DNA of 64,000 nt, taken from assembly GCA_033816765.1 (NCBI GenBank), contig CM066289.1:310001-374000 (forward strand). The letters are read 5' to 3'. The translations under genes and the position numbers were made by a program. Below the pieces are notes generated by a model. That model was not told the DNA's origin. It saw only the letters and a list, made by a program, of their open reading frames with translations, and made no database searches. Positions 9,939-23,100 of the stretch are shown here, piece after piece (position 1 is the stretch's first letter; each line of letters starts with the position of its first letter). This DNA comes from Nothopassalora personata. Its lineage: Eukaryota > Ascomycota > Dothideomycetes > Mycosphaerellales > Mycosphaerellaceae.

Positions 9939-11570
9939 TTCGCCGTCTCAATATTTTTAGTAGGAATTCTCCGTGCCTTCGTTATAGGTAAATAATTATA
10001 CTATATAGTTTCTTAGGTATATTAATCGTAAAGGTTAGTTGTTCATTATCGTCGTTAGTGTCGCTCTCTTCTCCTTCGGAGGAATCTTCTTCGCTTAATT
10101 CGTCCGTATCCTAGTCTTCCTTAATAGTATCTAGCCTAGTAGTTTCTTAACTTTATTCCTATAGTTCCGGCAACTACGATCTATTCTATTCTAGGTCTCG
10201 GTTTTCCTTGTTGCTTCTATCGTCGTCGAAGTAGGACTTATCTATATCTACCTTTTAGAGCGTAGCGTCTTACCTATATATCGCTCCTAGGGTCCCTCGT
10301 AGTTTCTAAGGCTAATACCCTACTCCTATCTTCGCGGAGTAGTAAACCTAATACGAGTCTCAGTAATAGAATCGCTAATAAAGGCTTCTATAACTATTTC
10401 GAGCATTGTTTTTAACCTCGTAGTCGACTCTTGGTACTATTATGTTAAACTGTCGTAGTAGGTTTCTCTAACCTTAGTAACCTCCTCTTCCTTTTAAGGG
10501 GTCTAGGAGAGGTATCGTCCTTTTATTACTAGCTCTCTCCCCTACTCTCCGAGTATAGTCGGTATCTCCTCGAGATCTAACGCTACTCTTAGATTTACTA
10601 GTTTATCGTTATATCGTATTAAACTGTTTACGGCGTACTATATTTTTACCGCGATAGTCCCTCGCTATATAGCCTAGTTTACCGTATATATAGTAAGTTT
10701 ATGTTTCTCTTAAACTTATTTGGTTTAGAGGTCTAGTCTTTTCTTATTTCCTTATTAGCTTTCCTCGTTCGGTGTTATTAAATGTCCTTTCCTAATCTAT
10801 TGTATCTAGGTCTCGGACGTTATTGTTTATTCTGCCGTTCCTAACTCTATCGTTACTAGGTTAGAAAGATCTTTCTAAGTTCCTCGTATACCGCTTCCCT
10901 TAGTTTAGCTTATATAACTAATCGTCTAAGAGGATAGCTACCTATATTAAGGCGTTAAGCGTACTAGTGTCTCCGCTATAGCGCATTAACTTAGCCTTAA
11001 CGTTATCCTTAAGCCCTTCCTTAAACGTGTCTATAAGAGATATGTCGTTCTATCCCGTAATAATCGAATATTCTTTAAACTTAGTAGTATATTTGGCTAC
11101 TAACGTCTTCTACGCCATTCCTTAGATCGTTCGGATTGCTATATTTCGTTCGTTAGAGGTCCTAAAGAGCTTTCGGAGCTCCTTCTTAAAGGTCGGGTAA
11201 TTCCTAAACATTCCGAGTTCGTCCTTCCTTATTCGACTATCGAGGTATTCCTTAAGGTATAGCTTTATCTAATACTAAGCCCTTCCTCTAAGGAATATAG
11301 TAGCGAATAAGGTAATCTAATGTTTCTATAGTCCTTAGTTAAATATAATGTATATGTCTATTTAGTTAAGCTAGTCGTCGAGTTTATTCCTATCTCTATA
11401 ATAGAAATCTAGCTTAGCTACCTTAAAGTTAGTCGGCTAGGTATCGTTATCCTCGTCGTCGGACGTAATTATCTTATCTAGGTTCCTAGGCTTTAGGCGG
11501 CTACCACCTACCTTACTAGGGGTGGGAGTTCCCCTTCCGTTACTTATCTAGGATATACTTATCCTAAGGG
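9939..11570 (-). pseudogene. gag of element C, RIP-inactivated
   Basis: This is a decayed gag of the same family as A and B but more diverged. The conserved acidic C-terminal region lies around 10040-10250, the zinc-knuckle remnant around 10630-10700, and the N-terminus near 11560, next to the primer site GCGTTTAA (11570-11577). The continuation at 7361-7495 was separated by element D. Frame stops are almost all TAG. Confidence 0.78.
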
Positions 11571-11579
11571 CGTTTAAAG

Positions 11580-11971
11580 TGTTATAAACCTTGTTCGATA
11601 ACTACCTCTATTTAAGACTAGTTACGTTACTCGGATCGGGCTTCTTTAGAGAGTAGTTAGAAAATAGGGTAAGGCAGGTAATTTACTAAGGAAATAGTCG
11701 TATTCTAATTAGTAAGGTTATAACATAAGTTAAACGCCTCGAAGCTATAAGGGTTTCTTAGCGTTCCTAAATATAAAGGAGACTCTTAGTCTATAATTCT
11801 TAGATTACTAAGTTACTAGTAAGCGAGTAACCTCGAGTTACTAAGTCACTAGTAAGCGAGTAATCTCGAATCACTAAGTTACTAGTAAGCGAGTAATCTC
11901 GTACGGCGCACGTAATCCGGTTTGTCTAATCGACTACGTCTACCGTCGCGGCTTTTATCCGATCCGTAATA
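11580..11971 (-). repeat. 5' LTR of element C
   Basis: This LTR is 392 bp. The sense strand starts TATTACGG (TGTTACGG after RIP) and ends TAACA. The U3 carries three units of about 30 bp built on ACTAGTAAGCGAGTAA (about 11810-11900). The same units occur in the U3 of element G, while R-U5 is the A/B type. The primer-complementary TTAAACGC is at 11730-11737. Confidence 0.86.
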
Positions 11972-11989
11972 TACTATTACGCCTAAAGG

Positions 11990-12705
11990 CATCTCTATCT
12001 TATCGAATACTAATTATCTAATATAGATTAACTTACTAGAGGACTTCCTAAGGGGAAGGAAGCTTTAGGAGGTCTATAAAGGGAAGGGGGATACTAGAGA
12101 AAGGGGAATAGACGAAAAGGAAGCTAGTGCTATTACTACTATTAAAGCACTTACGGGTACTAAGAGAGTACACCTTATAGGTCTACGCGACCTAAAAGAT
12201 GCCCTCGATAAATTTAAGGAAATATATTCGACGATAAGTGTAGAAAGAGCTTTAAACATACTTACGAAGTTCTATAACTATACCGTAGGTTCTATAATCG
12301 ATATTACGGCCTCGTAGTTAACGTAACTCGTAAACGAAATACGCGTTACAAATAGCGAAGAGGCGCCTACCGATACTATAAAAAAGAGTATCCTATTAGG
12401 ATACCTACCCGACGAATACGACAATTTTTAAACGGCTATTAAGGCTATAGGCCTTTTGAAGATTTCCTTTAAAGACTTGGTCTCTAAGCTTAGGAACGTT
12501 GAACTAGGGCTTAAGAAGCCGTCTAAGGAGGATAACTTAGCCCGATATACGGAGGGTACTAAGCTAAAGGCAAAGTATAGCCCTAAGAAGGAGAATCGCC
12601 CTAAGAGATATAAGGGTAAATATATCTATTATAAGAAGTCCGGATATAAAAGAGAGGATTACTATAAGTGTAAAAGGGACGAAGAAGGCTAAAAGAAGGG
12701 CGAGG
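11990..12705 (+). pseudogene. gag of copia element E
   Basis: This is a decayed copia Gag. A helical capsid-like region is legible (for example LKDALDKFKEIY and LLGYLPDEYDNF). A damaged CCHC knuckle lies at about 12625-12680 (YYKKSGYKREDYYKCK, expected to have begun CYYCKKPGH). Stops are TAG and TAA. The frame is split from pol by insertion of F at 12706. Confidence 0.75.
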
Positions 12706-13054
12706 TGTTACGGAACAGTATAGGAAGACCCTAACTACTTATTAAGCGAACTAGTATAAGCATAGCGGAAGACTATAGGGAGTAATTAGGTTAAACAGCT
12801 ATAATCACGGTAAGCGTGAGCACCCTAATTAGTCTAATTAGACTACTTAGTGATCGGCCTACTTACTCTAATTAGTTACGCTAAGACATAGCACTATATA
12901 GACGACGCTTCTTTACGAGTAGATAGGAGCTTCGTGCTTAACTCATTTCAAGTATACACTATATACTGTTTAGGACTACTACCTTTATAACTAATTAAGA
13001 CATCCCTATAAAGATGTAAGCCCGAGTTGTAATAACGTATAGCGGTTCCTAACA
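12706..13054 (+). repeat. 5' LTR of element F
   Basis: This LTR is 349 bp, TGTTACGGAAC to CCTAACA. It has a TATATAG box, and GTGCTTAA (12934-12941) is complementary to TTAAGCAC just inside the LTR (13058-13065). The U3 differs from that of D while R-U5 is alike. Confidence 0.9.
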
Positions 13055-13086
13055 ACTTTAAGCACTACTACTAGGGCCCTTTACAT

Positions 13087-14110
13087 ATGTCTAGGAGAGA
13101 CGCTACCCGGAGTCCGTTACGATAATAGCTATAGTTAACTAGCATTACGGAACGAATAAGCGAAATGTCGATTACTAGAAGCGGAAAACGATTAAAACCC
13201 TCTATAAGTTCGAACAATATGCACGAGTACACTAAGGCACCTAAAGTGTTACTACCGGAGACGTTCGATAGAACATAAGGGAAGCTAGAGGCTTTTTAGC
13301 TATAGGTTTAGCTATACCTCTACTTTAACGCCTAGCAGTTTAATAACGAGGCCTCTAAGGTCTTATACGCCGTATCCTTTCTAAGGGGCAGGGTAGCCCG
13401 AGGATTCCGACTATATCTTAAAGACTAGCTTAATAACTAGGACAAAGGAGACAACCCGAAGACGGAAACCCGGAAGATATTTACCGACTATAATAAGTTC
13501 GAGATTAAACTAAACGACCTATACGGGATACCTAACGAAGAGGTTTATACCGATAGACATATCCGACAACTCCGATAGAACACCTTAGTTGCGGTTTATG
13601 CCTCTAAGTTCTAAGGATATGCCGCCGACCTCGAGTAGAACGACGTAGCGTTTCGTTCCTAGTTCTACCTAGGCCTAAAGGACAACGTTAAGGCCGAATT
13701 ATCTCGAAACTCTAGTCTTACTAGCTTAGCCGCGATAGTTAAGGCTGTAAAGGAAATCGACGAGAGACTCTAGGAGCTAAAGTATAACCGATTCGTATAG
13801 CCTAGATTCTAGAGACCCGCGAGAAGCGGAAGAGGGGGCTTTAAAGCTAGGAGTTATAACCCTAATTACGGAGATCTAATAGAATTAGACGCTACGGAAA
13901 GGCGTGGACGAAGTAAGTAGTTAACAAGAGATCTAACTTACTATATATATAGAAAGAAAGGCTACTATACTAGAGACTATCTAAAGAAGAACATTGTTAG
14001 CCGCGAATTTAACGCAATAGATCGGGCGACGGCGACATACTAGGAATGCGAGGACTTCTTCTCGAAATCTACCTAGCGGAAACGACCTAACGACGAGGCA
14101 TTAAACAGCG
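13087..14110 (+). pseudogene. gag of element F
   Basis: This is a homologue of D Gag broken by many TAG codons. The start ATG at 13087 aligns with the ATG of D at 9583. The capsid region remains legible, including YGIPNEEVYTDRHIRQL, and a zinc knuckle with its cysteines converted (YYIYRKKGYYTRDY) is at about 13940-13980. No downstream pol exists before the accessory ORF. Confidence 0.85.
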
Positions 14111-14159
14111 GCTTCTTAATTTAATAACCTAGAACATAGAAGTCAATATAGCAATATAA

Positions 14160-14752
14160 GGACACGACTACTAGATAACGACTTATAAGGAACTAGGAAA
14201 GCTAAAATCTTCGAAAGGAACGAAGCCTTAGGAACTAGGGAACAGGAGATTCTAGTTTAGAGGCGACAGTTCTAGAGGAGCCTCGAGAGAGGACGACGAC
14301 GGGGGCACCTCGATACCGTTCTAGACCTCTTAGCCTAGAAGCTTCGACTCGACGCTCTTAGCCTCCTTAAGATCCTCTAGCTCTTAGGCGACGGCGTCGT
14401 CGACACGACGTTCGGCTAGACGTAACTACTTCCTTAAACGGATCTTCTTTATACGCTTCTCTACTAGCGCTTAAAGAAGCATAACCTCCTCTTCCTCGAG
14501 CGACTCGATATTATAGCGAATCTTCTTCCTAACATCGCGGAGGCGCTCCTATTACGGACAAGAGATCTTTACGTTATAAGGACGACCCTTACGCACATAC
14601 TCGGAACACTTGCTAGACCTAGGGCTAACGATGCACTTAGGATGCTCGCCGGAAACGGAAGAACGACAGTTTAAATAGGGTGCTATTTTAATACCGTTTC
14701 GTTAGATGTCGCGGGAAAGGGCAAGACGACGAAGTAAGGAAGAAGACGACAT
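14160..14752 (-). pseudogene. Antisense accessory ORF of element F
   Basis: This minus-strand homologue of the 7896-8483 ORF has its start codon at 14752, 77 bp inside the 3' LTR. A cluster of former Cys codons lies around 14580-14660, and a basic/acidic helical region rich in Arg-Leu-Arg and Glu follows. Stops are RIP-type. It supports the ORF as a stable part of this group. Confidence 0.65.
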
Positions 14753-14793
14753 TCTTACGGTCGCAAAGTGTAGGCATCGGGTTAACGTTATAT

Positions 14794-14812
14794 AGCTTCC
14801 GGGACGGAAGCT
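14794..14812 (-). promoter_or_regulatory. Conserved hairpin near antisense ORF (element F)
   Basis: The stem AGCTTCCG / CGGAAGCT encloses GGA (TCC on the accessory-ORF strand). It is equivalent to 7832-7848, 24236-24252 and 30275-30291, with compensatory changes. Confidence 0.6.
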
Positions 14813-14829
14813 AGCTAAAAGGGGGATAG

Positions 14830-15178
14830 TATTACGGAACAGTATAGGAAGACCCTAACTACTTATTAAGCAAACTAGTACAAGCATAGCGGAAGACTAT
14901 AGGGAGTAATTAGGTTAAATAGCTATAATTACGGTAAGCGTAAGCACCCTAATTAGTCTAATTAGACTACTTAGTAATCGGCCTACTTACTCTAATTAGT
15001 TACGCTAAGACATAGCACTATATAGACGACGCTTCTTTACGAGTAGATAGGAGCTTCGTGCTTAACTCATTTCAAGTATACACTATATACTATTTAGGAC
15101 TACTACCTTTATAACTAATTAAGACATCCCTATAAAGATCTAAGCCCGAGTTTTGATAACGTATAGCGGCTCCTAACA
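14830..15178 (+). repeat. 3' LTR of element F
   Basis: This LTR is 349 bp, starting TATTACGG (TGTTACGG after RIP) and ending CCTAACA. It is preceded by the polypurine tract AAAAGGGGGATAG (14817-14829). Confidence 0.9.
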
Positions 15179-15183
15179 CAAGG

Positions 15184-17636
15184 GCTTACCTAAAGACGCT
15201 AATTACGTAGCGTAGTTAGCCTATAAAAATACGTCGACTTACGGACCTTCGTTTAATATAAATATCTTTACCCTAGACTCCGGAGCTTCTAGGCATATAT
15301 CCTACAATCGAAACTACTTCTTCGACTTTACGGAGAAAGATTCGGAGGTTAGACTAGCCGACGGTAGTGCCCTAGAGGTTAAGGGCTACGGAACAATATA
15401 CCCTACCTTCGGAGAATAAATAGTCGAGATACGGCACGTACTATACGTCCCTAATCTTTAATATAACCTCCTTTCAATTACGTAATTTGCCGATAGAAGT
15501 ATCGTTACCCTATTTAAGAAGAAGAGGGCTATAATAACCCGTAAAGGGGTTATACTAGGAATAGCCTTACGAGAGGGCAATTCCTACGTCCTAAGACACT
15601 CCGAATAGGTAAGGCTTATTTAAAAGGCTAAATCTACCTTAGATAGCTAAATCGACCTTTAGTATTGCCGTCTAGGATACTTGGGGGAGGAAAGACTCCT
15701 AAAAGCCCCTAAAGTTCTAGGATAATTACCGGACCTATCGTGGACTAATAAGGCTTACTTAACTTATGTCTTAACTAAGTCTATACGTAGACAAAGTAGA
15801 CAAGAAGCGAAAAGAGCTACAAAAGTACTAGAACGGGTATTTATTAAATTTTAGAGCCCGTATAAGTATTCTACTATAGGGAGGCGCCGTTATATACTTA
15901 CTATTACGGACGATTACTCCCGAAAAACCTAGATACGCCTTACTACCTATAAGAGCGAGGTCTATAAGGAATTTAGCTCCTAGAAGCAAGACGTCAAGAG
16001 AGAGATAGGTAAAAAAGTTAGAGTACTTTAACGTAATAATACCGTAGAACTAATTAAGCTAGGTAAAGGATATAAAGAGATAACTATTAAGCCTACTATA
16101 CCTTATACCCCGGAGTAGAACGGGACCGCCGAACGACTTAATAGGACCCTAATTACTATCGCTAGGGCAATGCTTTCTAAAAGCGGTTTACCCAAGTAAC
16201 TGTAGGGCGAGGCTATTGCCTCTTACCTTCGAAACCGGTTACCTACGAAGGGCCTAGAGGTTACCCCTAAAGAGCTTTATAGCGGTCGTCGACCTACGGT
16301 AGTATACCTAAGAGTTTTTAGATATATTTATTACCCTAATATCCCTAAGGTAAAAAGGGGGGATAAGCTATCTAATACCGCATTTACCGGTATATTTATA
16401 GGCTACACTCCGACTACTAAGTAATATTAAGTATATAACCCTTAAACTAGAGCCGTAGGCCTTTACTCTTCTCTTAAATTTAACGAAAGGTCGTTATATA
16501 ACAATCTATAACTAGACAATGTCTATAAGGACATATATACTTTACGGGACTATAAGAATAAGGAGATCTTAGATTTCGACCTATTAGATATTCCTATAGA
16601 ATTCTATAGGGATATCGAGCAAGACCGCGAAGTAATAGGCGAAGAGGGGCGAGGATAGACCCCTCTATAAGGTAAAAGTCAAGGATAGGCCCGTCTATAA
16701 GATAATATAGTCGACGATACTACTACTAACGAATAATAAGACTATCCCTAAAGGTCTATACAAGTCGTGCGACGCCCGGAATGTCTAATAGAAGAGTTAC
16801 GGCTAATAAATTATAAGAAGACCTATAAAATACCTACCCCTAGGACCTATAATAAGGCTATAAAAGATAACTACGCTAGGAAATAGTAAGACGCTATTAA
16901 GAAACACTTTAAGTCCTTAGATTTAACCGGAACTTAGACTAAATAAGATATACCTAGCAATATAAACCTCGTTATTCTAAAATAGGTTTTTAAGGTAAAG
17001 ACCTTACCTAACGGATAAGTAGACAAATTTAAAGCACGTCTAGTAGTAAGAGGATTTACGTAACGATACGCAATCGATTACTTTAAGACCTTTAGCTCCG
17101 TAGTCCATTTAGAAAGCCTATAACTTCTTCTAGCTATTACGGCCTTACGAGGCTATATAGCGTACTAAATAGACGTTATTAGCGCCTATCTACTACGAGA
17201 GCTTACTAAGGACGTCTATCTATCTATGCCCGAAGGGTACGAGAGTTCCGGAGAGCCGGTAAAGAGGGGAAGATACCTAAAATTAAATAAAGGTGTCCTA
17301 GGCCTAAATTAAAGCGGCCAAGTTTAGAATAAGACTATTACGGATTTCTTTACCAACTAAGGACTCTACGCTACCTCCTCCGACTATTCTATCGTCGTTA
17401 ATAAAGGGTATACTATTATAGTTACCCTATACGTAGACGATTTACTTATTCTAGTAAAGGACGAAAAAATACTACTACTACTTAAGAAGGCACTTACTAA
17501 GCGCTTCGAGATAAAGGATAGAGGCCTAGTAACGCTACTTCTAGGTTACTAAATATCCTATAGTAAGGACGGGTCTATATGCCTCGATTAAAAGCATTAT
17601 ATTAAAAATACACTTTAGGATTCTAGTGTTACGGTC
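15184..17636 (+). pseudogene. Protease-integrase-RT of copia element E
   Basis: This continues the copia polyprotein after F. The protease region reads LDSGASRHI near 15270-15300. Integrase has the GPre-integrase HHCC area around 15650 and the core motif YTPE-NGTAERLNRT at about 16100-16150. RT is at about 16940-17636 with KARLVVRGFTQ, SMPEGYE and the catalytic YVDDLLIL (17430-17453). All frames carry TAG stops from RIP. The frame breaks at 17636 where G is inserted. Confidence 0.87.
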
Positions 17637-18051
17637 CGGATTGAGCCACGACGACACGCCTAACTATTAGCTACAGAAATCACGTGCGCCGCACGAGATT
17701 ACTCGCTCACTAGCGACTTAGTGATTCGAGATCACTCGCTCACTAGCGACTTAGTAATTTGAGATCACTCGCTTACTAGCGATTGAGTAATTAAGACTAA
17801 GACTAGCAATGCCTCCTTTGTATTTAGGAACGCTAAAAACCCTTATGGTTTAGAAGCGTTCAACTTACTGTTTAATATTACTATTTAGAATACACTACAA
17901 CCCGACCTCTACCTTACTGCTACTTAATCTTTATAAGACAAGACAGCTACTACTTTATTACTCTCCCTCGACTTCCTATCGGCCCGAGAACAAAACCAAT
18001 TAAGCTTGTCTTCTTAACTTGTGATATTATTAGGTTATACTAAACCTAACA
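17637..18051 (+). repeat. 5' LTR of element G
   Basis: This LTR is 415 bp, TGTTACGGTCCGG to CCTAACA. The U3 has three units of about 30 bp (TTACTCGCTCACTAGCGA type) shared with the LTR of C. TATTTAGG is at 17821 and GCGTTCAA at 17856-17863. Confidence 0.9.
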
Positions 18052-18054
18052 GCT

Positions 18055-18062
18055 TTAAACGC
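18055..18062 (+). promoter_or_regulatory. Primer-binding site of G, probable self-primer pairing site
   Basis: TTAAACGC lies three bases inside the LTR. It pairs with GCGTTCAA in R (17856-17863) if one C is restored to its pre-RIP state on the primer-site side. It is about 36 bases downstream of the TATA-like box, the same spacing as in D. Confidence 0.55.
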
Positions 18063-18074
18063 CCTCTACGATAG

Positions 18075-20110
18075 GAGACCGATAGAGTAAACGGGGAACA
18101 CCCGCCCCTAGTAAAGTAAGTAGAGCCCGACGACCTTAGACCGCGAACGATGCTATTAATGCCTTAGCTACTTATATAGGCAACGATACCCTTAAGGTTA
18201 GTAAGCTAGAATACTACTATAGCGACCGAGACAAGTTCGACACTTAGGTCTCTTAGATAGACATGTACTTCTTATTTAACTCTATGCCTAAGAACCTTAA
18301 GCCTGTCTTTACTACTACCTTTTTAAGAGGACGAGTATAGCATTAGGTCAAATTATTCCTTAGGAAATACCTAGACAGTAACGGAGAAGATAATACTAAC
18401 GGAATCTTTAGGTTATATAACTATCTTAAGCATACTATAAAGAGCGTCTTTAGCGTCTCTAATAAGATTACTACTACCGTTTGTGTTATTTAGCATTTGA
18501 CCTAGAAGACATCTACTACCGAATATACTGCAGAATTCTAGGAATACGCGTAACTTACCGATTAGGACGACGAAGCACTTTAAGTTATGTACCGAAGAGG
18601 ACTAAAGGAGTAAGTTAAGGACGAGTTAATAAGGGACGGTCGGAAGATCGATAGCTTAGGCGACCTCGTTAGAGTTACGATTAATCTTAACGATAAGCTC
18701 TACGAGAGAGCTATAGAACGACGATACGACTCTAAGGTATCCGGAAAGGCTAGATACATACCGGGCTACGATAACCGTAATAGAGGCTTCTACGATAACT
18801 ATAACAATAAGCCTAGGGACAAACCGTACTACGGACTACAGCTAATAGAACTCGACGTTACCGAGAAAGGTCGTAAGATTAGGAACAGTAACGGGAATAG
18901 AGCATCCCGGAGTTTAAAAGAAACACGAACTTACTACGGATGTAGTAAACCTAGCTACCTAGTAAGGGACTACCGCGGTAAGAATATAGTGCGCCGCGAA
19001 CAGTTCAATATAATACAACCCCGAACTAGTAAATCTAAGAGTAGCGTTAGATCTCGAGGAGATACCGACTATACTCGGAGAGTAGGGGAGAGAGCTAGTA
19101 ATAGAAGCACGACGCCTCTCCTAGACCCCTTAGAAGGACGAGGAGGATACTATAGGTAGTAAATAGTAGTTATTCCATTTAATGCGAAGAACTAACTACG
19201 ATAGTTTAACATAATAACACGAAGAGTCGACTACGAGATCGAATCCGAGTCTCGAAATAGTTATAGAAGCCTTCATTAGCGATTCTGCTACTAAGACTCG
19301 TATTAAGTTCACTACGCCGCGAAATTAGGCGTAGGGTATTAGCCTTAACAACTAAGAGAAACCCTAGGAGTAACGTATAGGCAAAACGCCACGCTCCGAG
19401 AAGTAGACATCGACGAATCCTACTTTAACAACGATAAAAGCGATAAAGAGAACTAGGACCTAGGATAGAACGGATCGTAGTTACCGGAATCATAGGAAGA
19501 AAGTTAAGAAACTACCGGACTAGATACTATCGAGGAAGACTAGGATCCGGAAGAATTAAGCGAAGAAGATTCCTCCGAAGGAGAAGAGAGCGATACTAAC
19601 GACGATAATAAACAACTAACCTTTACGATTAATATACCTAAGAAATTATACGACATAATCGTACACCTATAAAGAAGGTACGAGGAATTCCTACCTAAGA
19701 TAGGTAAACGAAGGATGCTATACTCTATTAAGTTTAATAAGATACTCGACACCCTACGAGGCATAGCCTAGGGATACCCACTTGTAGAAACAACCGAGAA
19801 TCTAGTAACCGCCGTTATAGAACGACTACCGATAGGGAGCCGAATAACAAGAACCGGATATCTTATACCGTTAGGAACATTTATATCGAATAAATTACGC
19901 AATATAGTGCAATACGTACGCGCACTCTACTTAGAAACGTAGAAGATCTAGGAACGTTACCGAATATAGGTGTAGATATAGAAAGGCTCGCGCTAGGTTT
20001 AAGCGGAGGCCTCGAGATACGAAGCACGACGTTCTATATACGAATAGGGAAAAGGATCGACTCCCTAGGAATAAGCGACCGAAGGGAGTTATGTAACATA
20101 GAAAAGGCTT
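18075..20110 (+). pseudogene. gag of element G
   Basis: This is a decayed Gag. A capsid region spans about 18150-18700. A zinc knuckle at about 18929-18970 reads YYGCSKPSYLVRDY, expected to be C-X2-C-X4-H-X4-C before RIP, and is followed by the shared RGKNIVRREQF tail. An acidic region (about 19430-19620) precedes the protease. Frame stops are TAG. Confidence 0.8.
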
Positions 20111-20130
20111 AAGCATTACTAACGACAATA

Positions 20131-23100
20131 GTGTTTCGAACTAAGATTATCGTTAACGGGCATAAGATAGATGCTATAATAGATTCCGGAGCGAGCGGGA
20201 ACTTTACCTCCGAATCATTTTTTATAAGATATAGGATTGCTACCTATAAGAAGAAAGAGGGTTATGAATTAATCGCGGTAGACGGATTATCCTTACCTAG
20301 TGTAGAGCGCGAGACGATACCGCTACTACTTACTATCTAACGGTACTACGAGGAGATTATCTTAGATATTACTAACATAGCTAGTTATAACATCGTACTA
20401 GGTATGCCTTAGTTAAGAAAGCACAATCTAGTAATCGACTAGAGAAGAGGAGTACTTACATTTAGGGAATGCGACTGCGTTATCGACATTTAGCCTACGT
20501 AGCGGCAGCGTTCGCTAGTAGATAAGGTAAAGAGACAGCTAAATAGGATATAGCTTACGCCGAATAGAAGGATAGAAGAACTACCTTCGACCGGGATAGA
20601 CACTAGCGTAGGGCCGCCGGGTTACGAAGTTACTAGAAGTAATAGAAGTAACGTACTATCGAAGGATACTAATATCTTAGAGTTAAGTATTCCTAAGGAG
20701 TATCGTAAGTAGTCGCGACTCTTTAAAGAGGAAAGAGGTAAGGATGCCTTACCTAAGTACTAACTATAGGATTATAAGATAAACATTTAGCTAGGGAAAG
20801 AGCCTCTATAGGGACCCCTATACTAAATGTCTAAGAAAGAGCTACAGACTCTACGAGAATAGCTAAAGGAGAAGCTAGCTAAAGGATAGATAAGAAAATC
20901 TACCTTAAGTGTAGGAACTCTATATATGTTCGTTCTAAAAGTAAACGGGAAGTTACGACTCGTGCAAGACTATAGGAAGTTAAACGAGATTACGATTAAG
21001 AACCGATACCCGCTACCTAACATCGAAGAAGTATAAGATAGATTAACCGGATTAGACTAGTACACGAAGATTAACCTACGAGATGCCTTCTACGCTATAC
21101 GAATAGTAGAAGGAGAAGAATAGAAAACCGCTTTTAGAACAAGATACGGACTTTACAAATTCTTAGTTATGCTAATAGGATTAACTAACGCACCCGCATC
21201 CTATTAGGACCTTATTAACGAAACACTTAGAGACCTACTCGACGTATACGTTATCGCTTATATAGACGACATATTGGTCTATACGAAAGGATCCCTTTAG
21301 AATTATATAAAGCAAGTCTAGGACGTATTCGAACAACTTACGCGTTTAGGATTTAAGACAGTACCCGAGAAATGCGAATTCTATAAGAAAGAAGTTAAAT
21401 TCTTAGGCTTTATTATTAGCACTATAGGGATAACGATCGACCCTACGAAGACACAGTTAATTAGAGAATAGCTAGAACTAAAAACAGTTAAGGACGTACA
21501 ATTATTCCTTAGACTAGCGAACTACAACCGGAAATTCATTAAGGACTACGTAAAAACAGTAGCACTAATAACGATGCTTACGAGAAAAGACGTTACCTAG
21601 AAATAGGGAGAAGAATAGATTAAAGCATTTAAGAAACTTAAGGAACAATACGCTTTAGCCCCTACGCTTCGACTATTCGATAGTAGCAAGGAAGTCTACA
21701 TCGAGACCGATGCGTCTAATATAGTAATAGGCGCGTATCTAACATAGACACACGATAGGTAGAGACACCTAGTAGCCTATTACTCCCGGAAAATAACTAT
21801 AGCGGAACAGAACTACGACATCTATAATAAAGAGCTTCTAGCTATCATTGCTACTATATAACATTAGAGAGTATATGTCGAGGGCCTACCGAAGTTAACG
21901 ATTCTTTCTAACCATAAGAATCTTACGTACTTCACGACGACGAAAGAACTTACCCGAAGGTAAGCCCGCTAGTCGGAGCTGCTAGGACAGTATAAGTTCG
22001 AAATTAAATATACTCTAGGACGAGAGAATGGCCGCGCCGACGCGCTAAGCCGAAGAAGCGACTACATAGAAGGAAAAGAACTAGTGCAACATGAAATATT
22101 AAAGACAAACCCCGACGGAAGTCTTAGTGCAAACACGAGAGAATTTAACAACATCGTACGAATACTAGGCGATAAGGACGAATAATTCCCTATATCGCAA
22201 GGAAAATACTAAGTACTAAAGGATCGAGAAGAAGAATATATACGACAATATTACGACGGACTAACTTATAGACACCCTAGAACTTTAAAGACAATAGACC
22301 TAATATAACGTAGCTTCTTATTCCTATAGATAAGACTTAAGGTATTACGCTACATTAAGTAATGCGTACACTACTAACGAAACAAGACTACGAGACATGC
22401 AAAATACGGTTACCTATAGTTTAGGACACTACCGATAAAACCATAGGACGAGGTTATAATAGACTTTATTACGAAACTCCTACCGTTAAGAGACTAAGTT
22501 ACGAAACAACTATATAATATAATACTAGTTATAGTTAATAGACTTACGAAATACGTACACTTTATTCCTACATTAGAGACATATAATATAGAGTAGCTCG
22601 GATACCTCGTACTAGATAGACTTATCCGGTACTACGGATTCCCTTAAGCGTTTATAACGGACAGAGATAAGTTATTTACATCGAACTACTAGAAGACGCT
22701 TATAGGAACGATCGGAATTAAACACAAGCTATTAATAGCATACCATCTAGAAACAGACGGACAAACTAAGAGAATAAATTAGACGCTAGAACAATACCTA
22801 CGACACTATATTAACTACGTATAAGACAACTAGGTTTCATTACTGCTAATAGCGCAGATTGTACTAAATAACTACAAATCGGAGACAACTTTAACGACAC
22901 TATTCTATACGAACTTTAGTAAAGATCCTAACCTATTCGGAACACCTAGATCCTACCTATAAGCCGAAAGAGCGATCGTAACGACGGATACTCTTAAGGA
23001 AGTACATAAAGAAACACGCAAGGCGATCGAAGATATATAATAAAAACTGTCTCAATAACGGTAGGACACGAGAAAAATAGCACCTCTACTAAAAAAGGGG

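Larger units (their letters stand above)
7361..11971 (-). mobile_element. Ty3/gypsy element C, gag plus 5' LTR, interrupted by D
   Basis: C is represented by 7361-7495 and 9939-11971. D is inserted between, with a TAGCA target duplication at 7491-7495 and 9934-9938. Only gag and the 5' LTR are in the window. The missing pol and 3' LTR are presumably left of the window, beyond the A/B insertion. C is itself inserted in copia element E, whose gag resumes at 11972. RIP is heavy throughout, in contrast with the clean D inside it. Confidence 0.85.
12706..15178 (+). mobile_element. RIPed gag-only LTR element F, relative of D
   Basis: This element is 2,473 bp: two 349-bp LTRs, gag on the plus strand and the accessory ORF on the minus strand, and no pol. 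Flanks are CGAGG (12701-12705) and CAAGG (15179-15183), a 5-bp target duplication differing by one G-to-A change. The gag aligns with that of D along its length. It is inserted in the copia gag/protease junction of E. F is the old RIPed counterpart of the fresh copy D, so this non-autonomous lineage has been active at least twice. Confidence 0.9.
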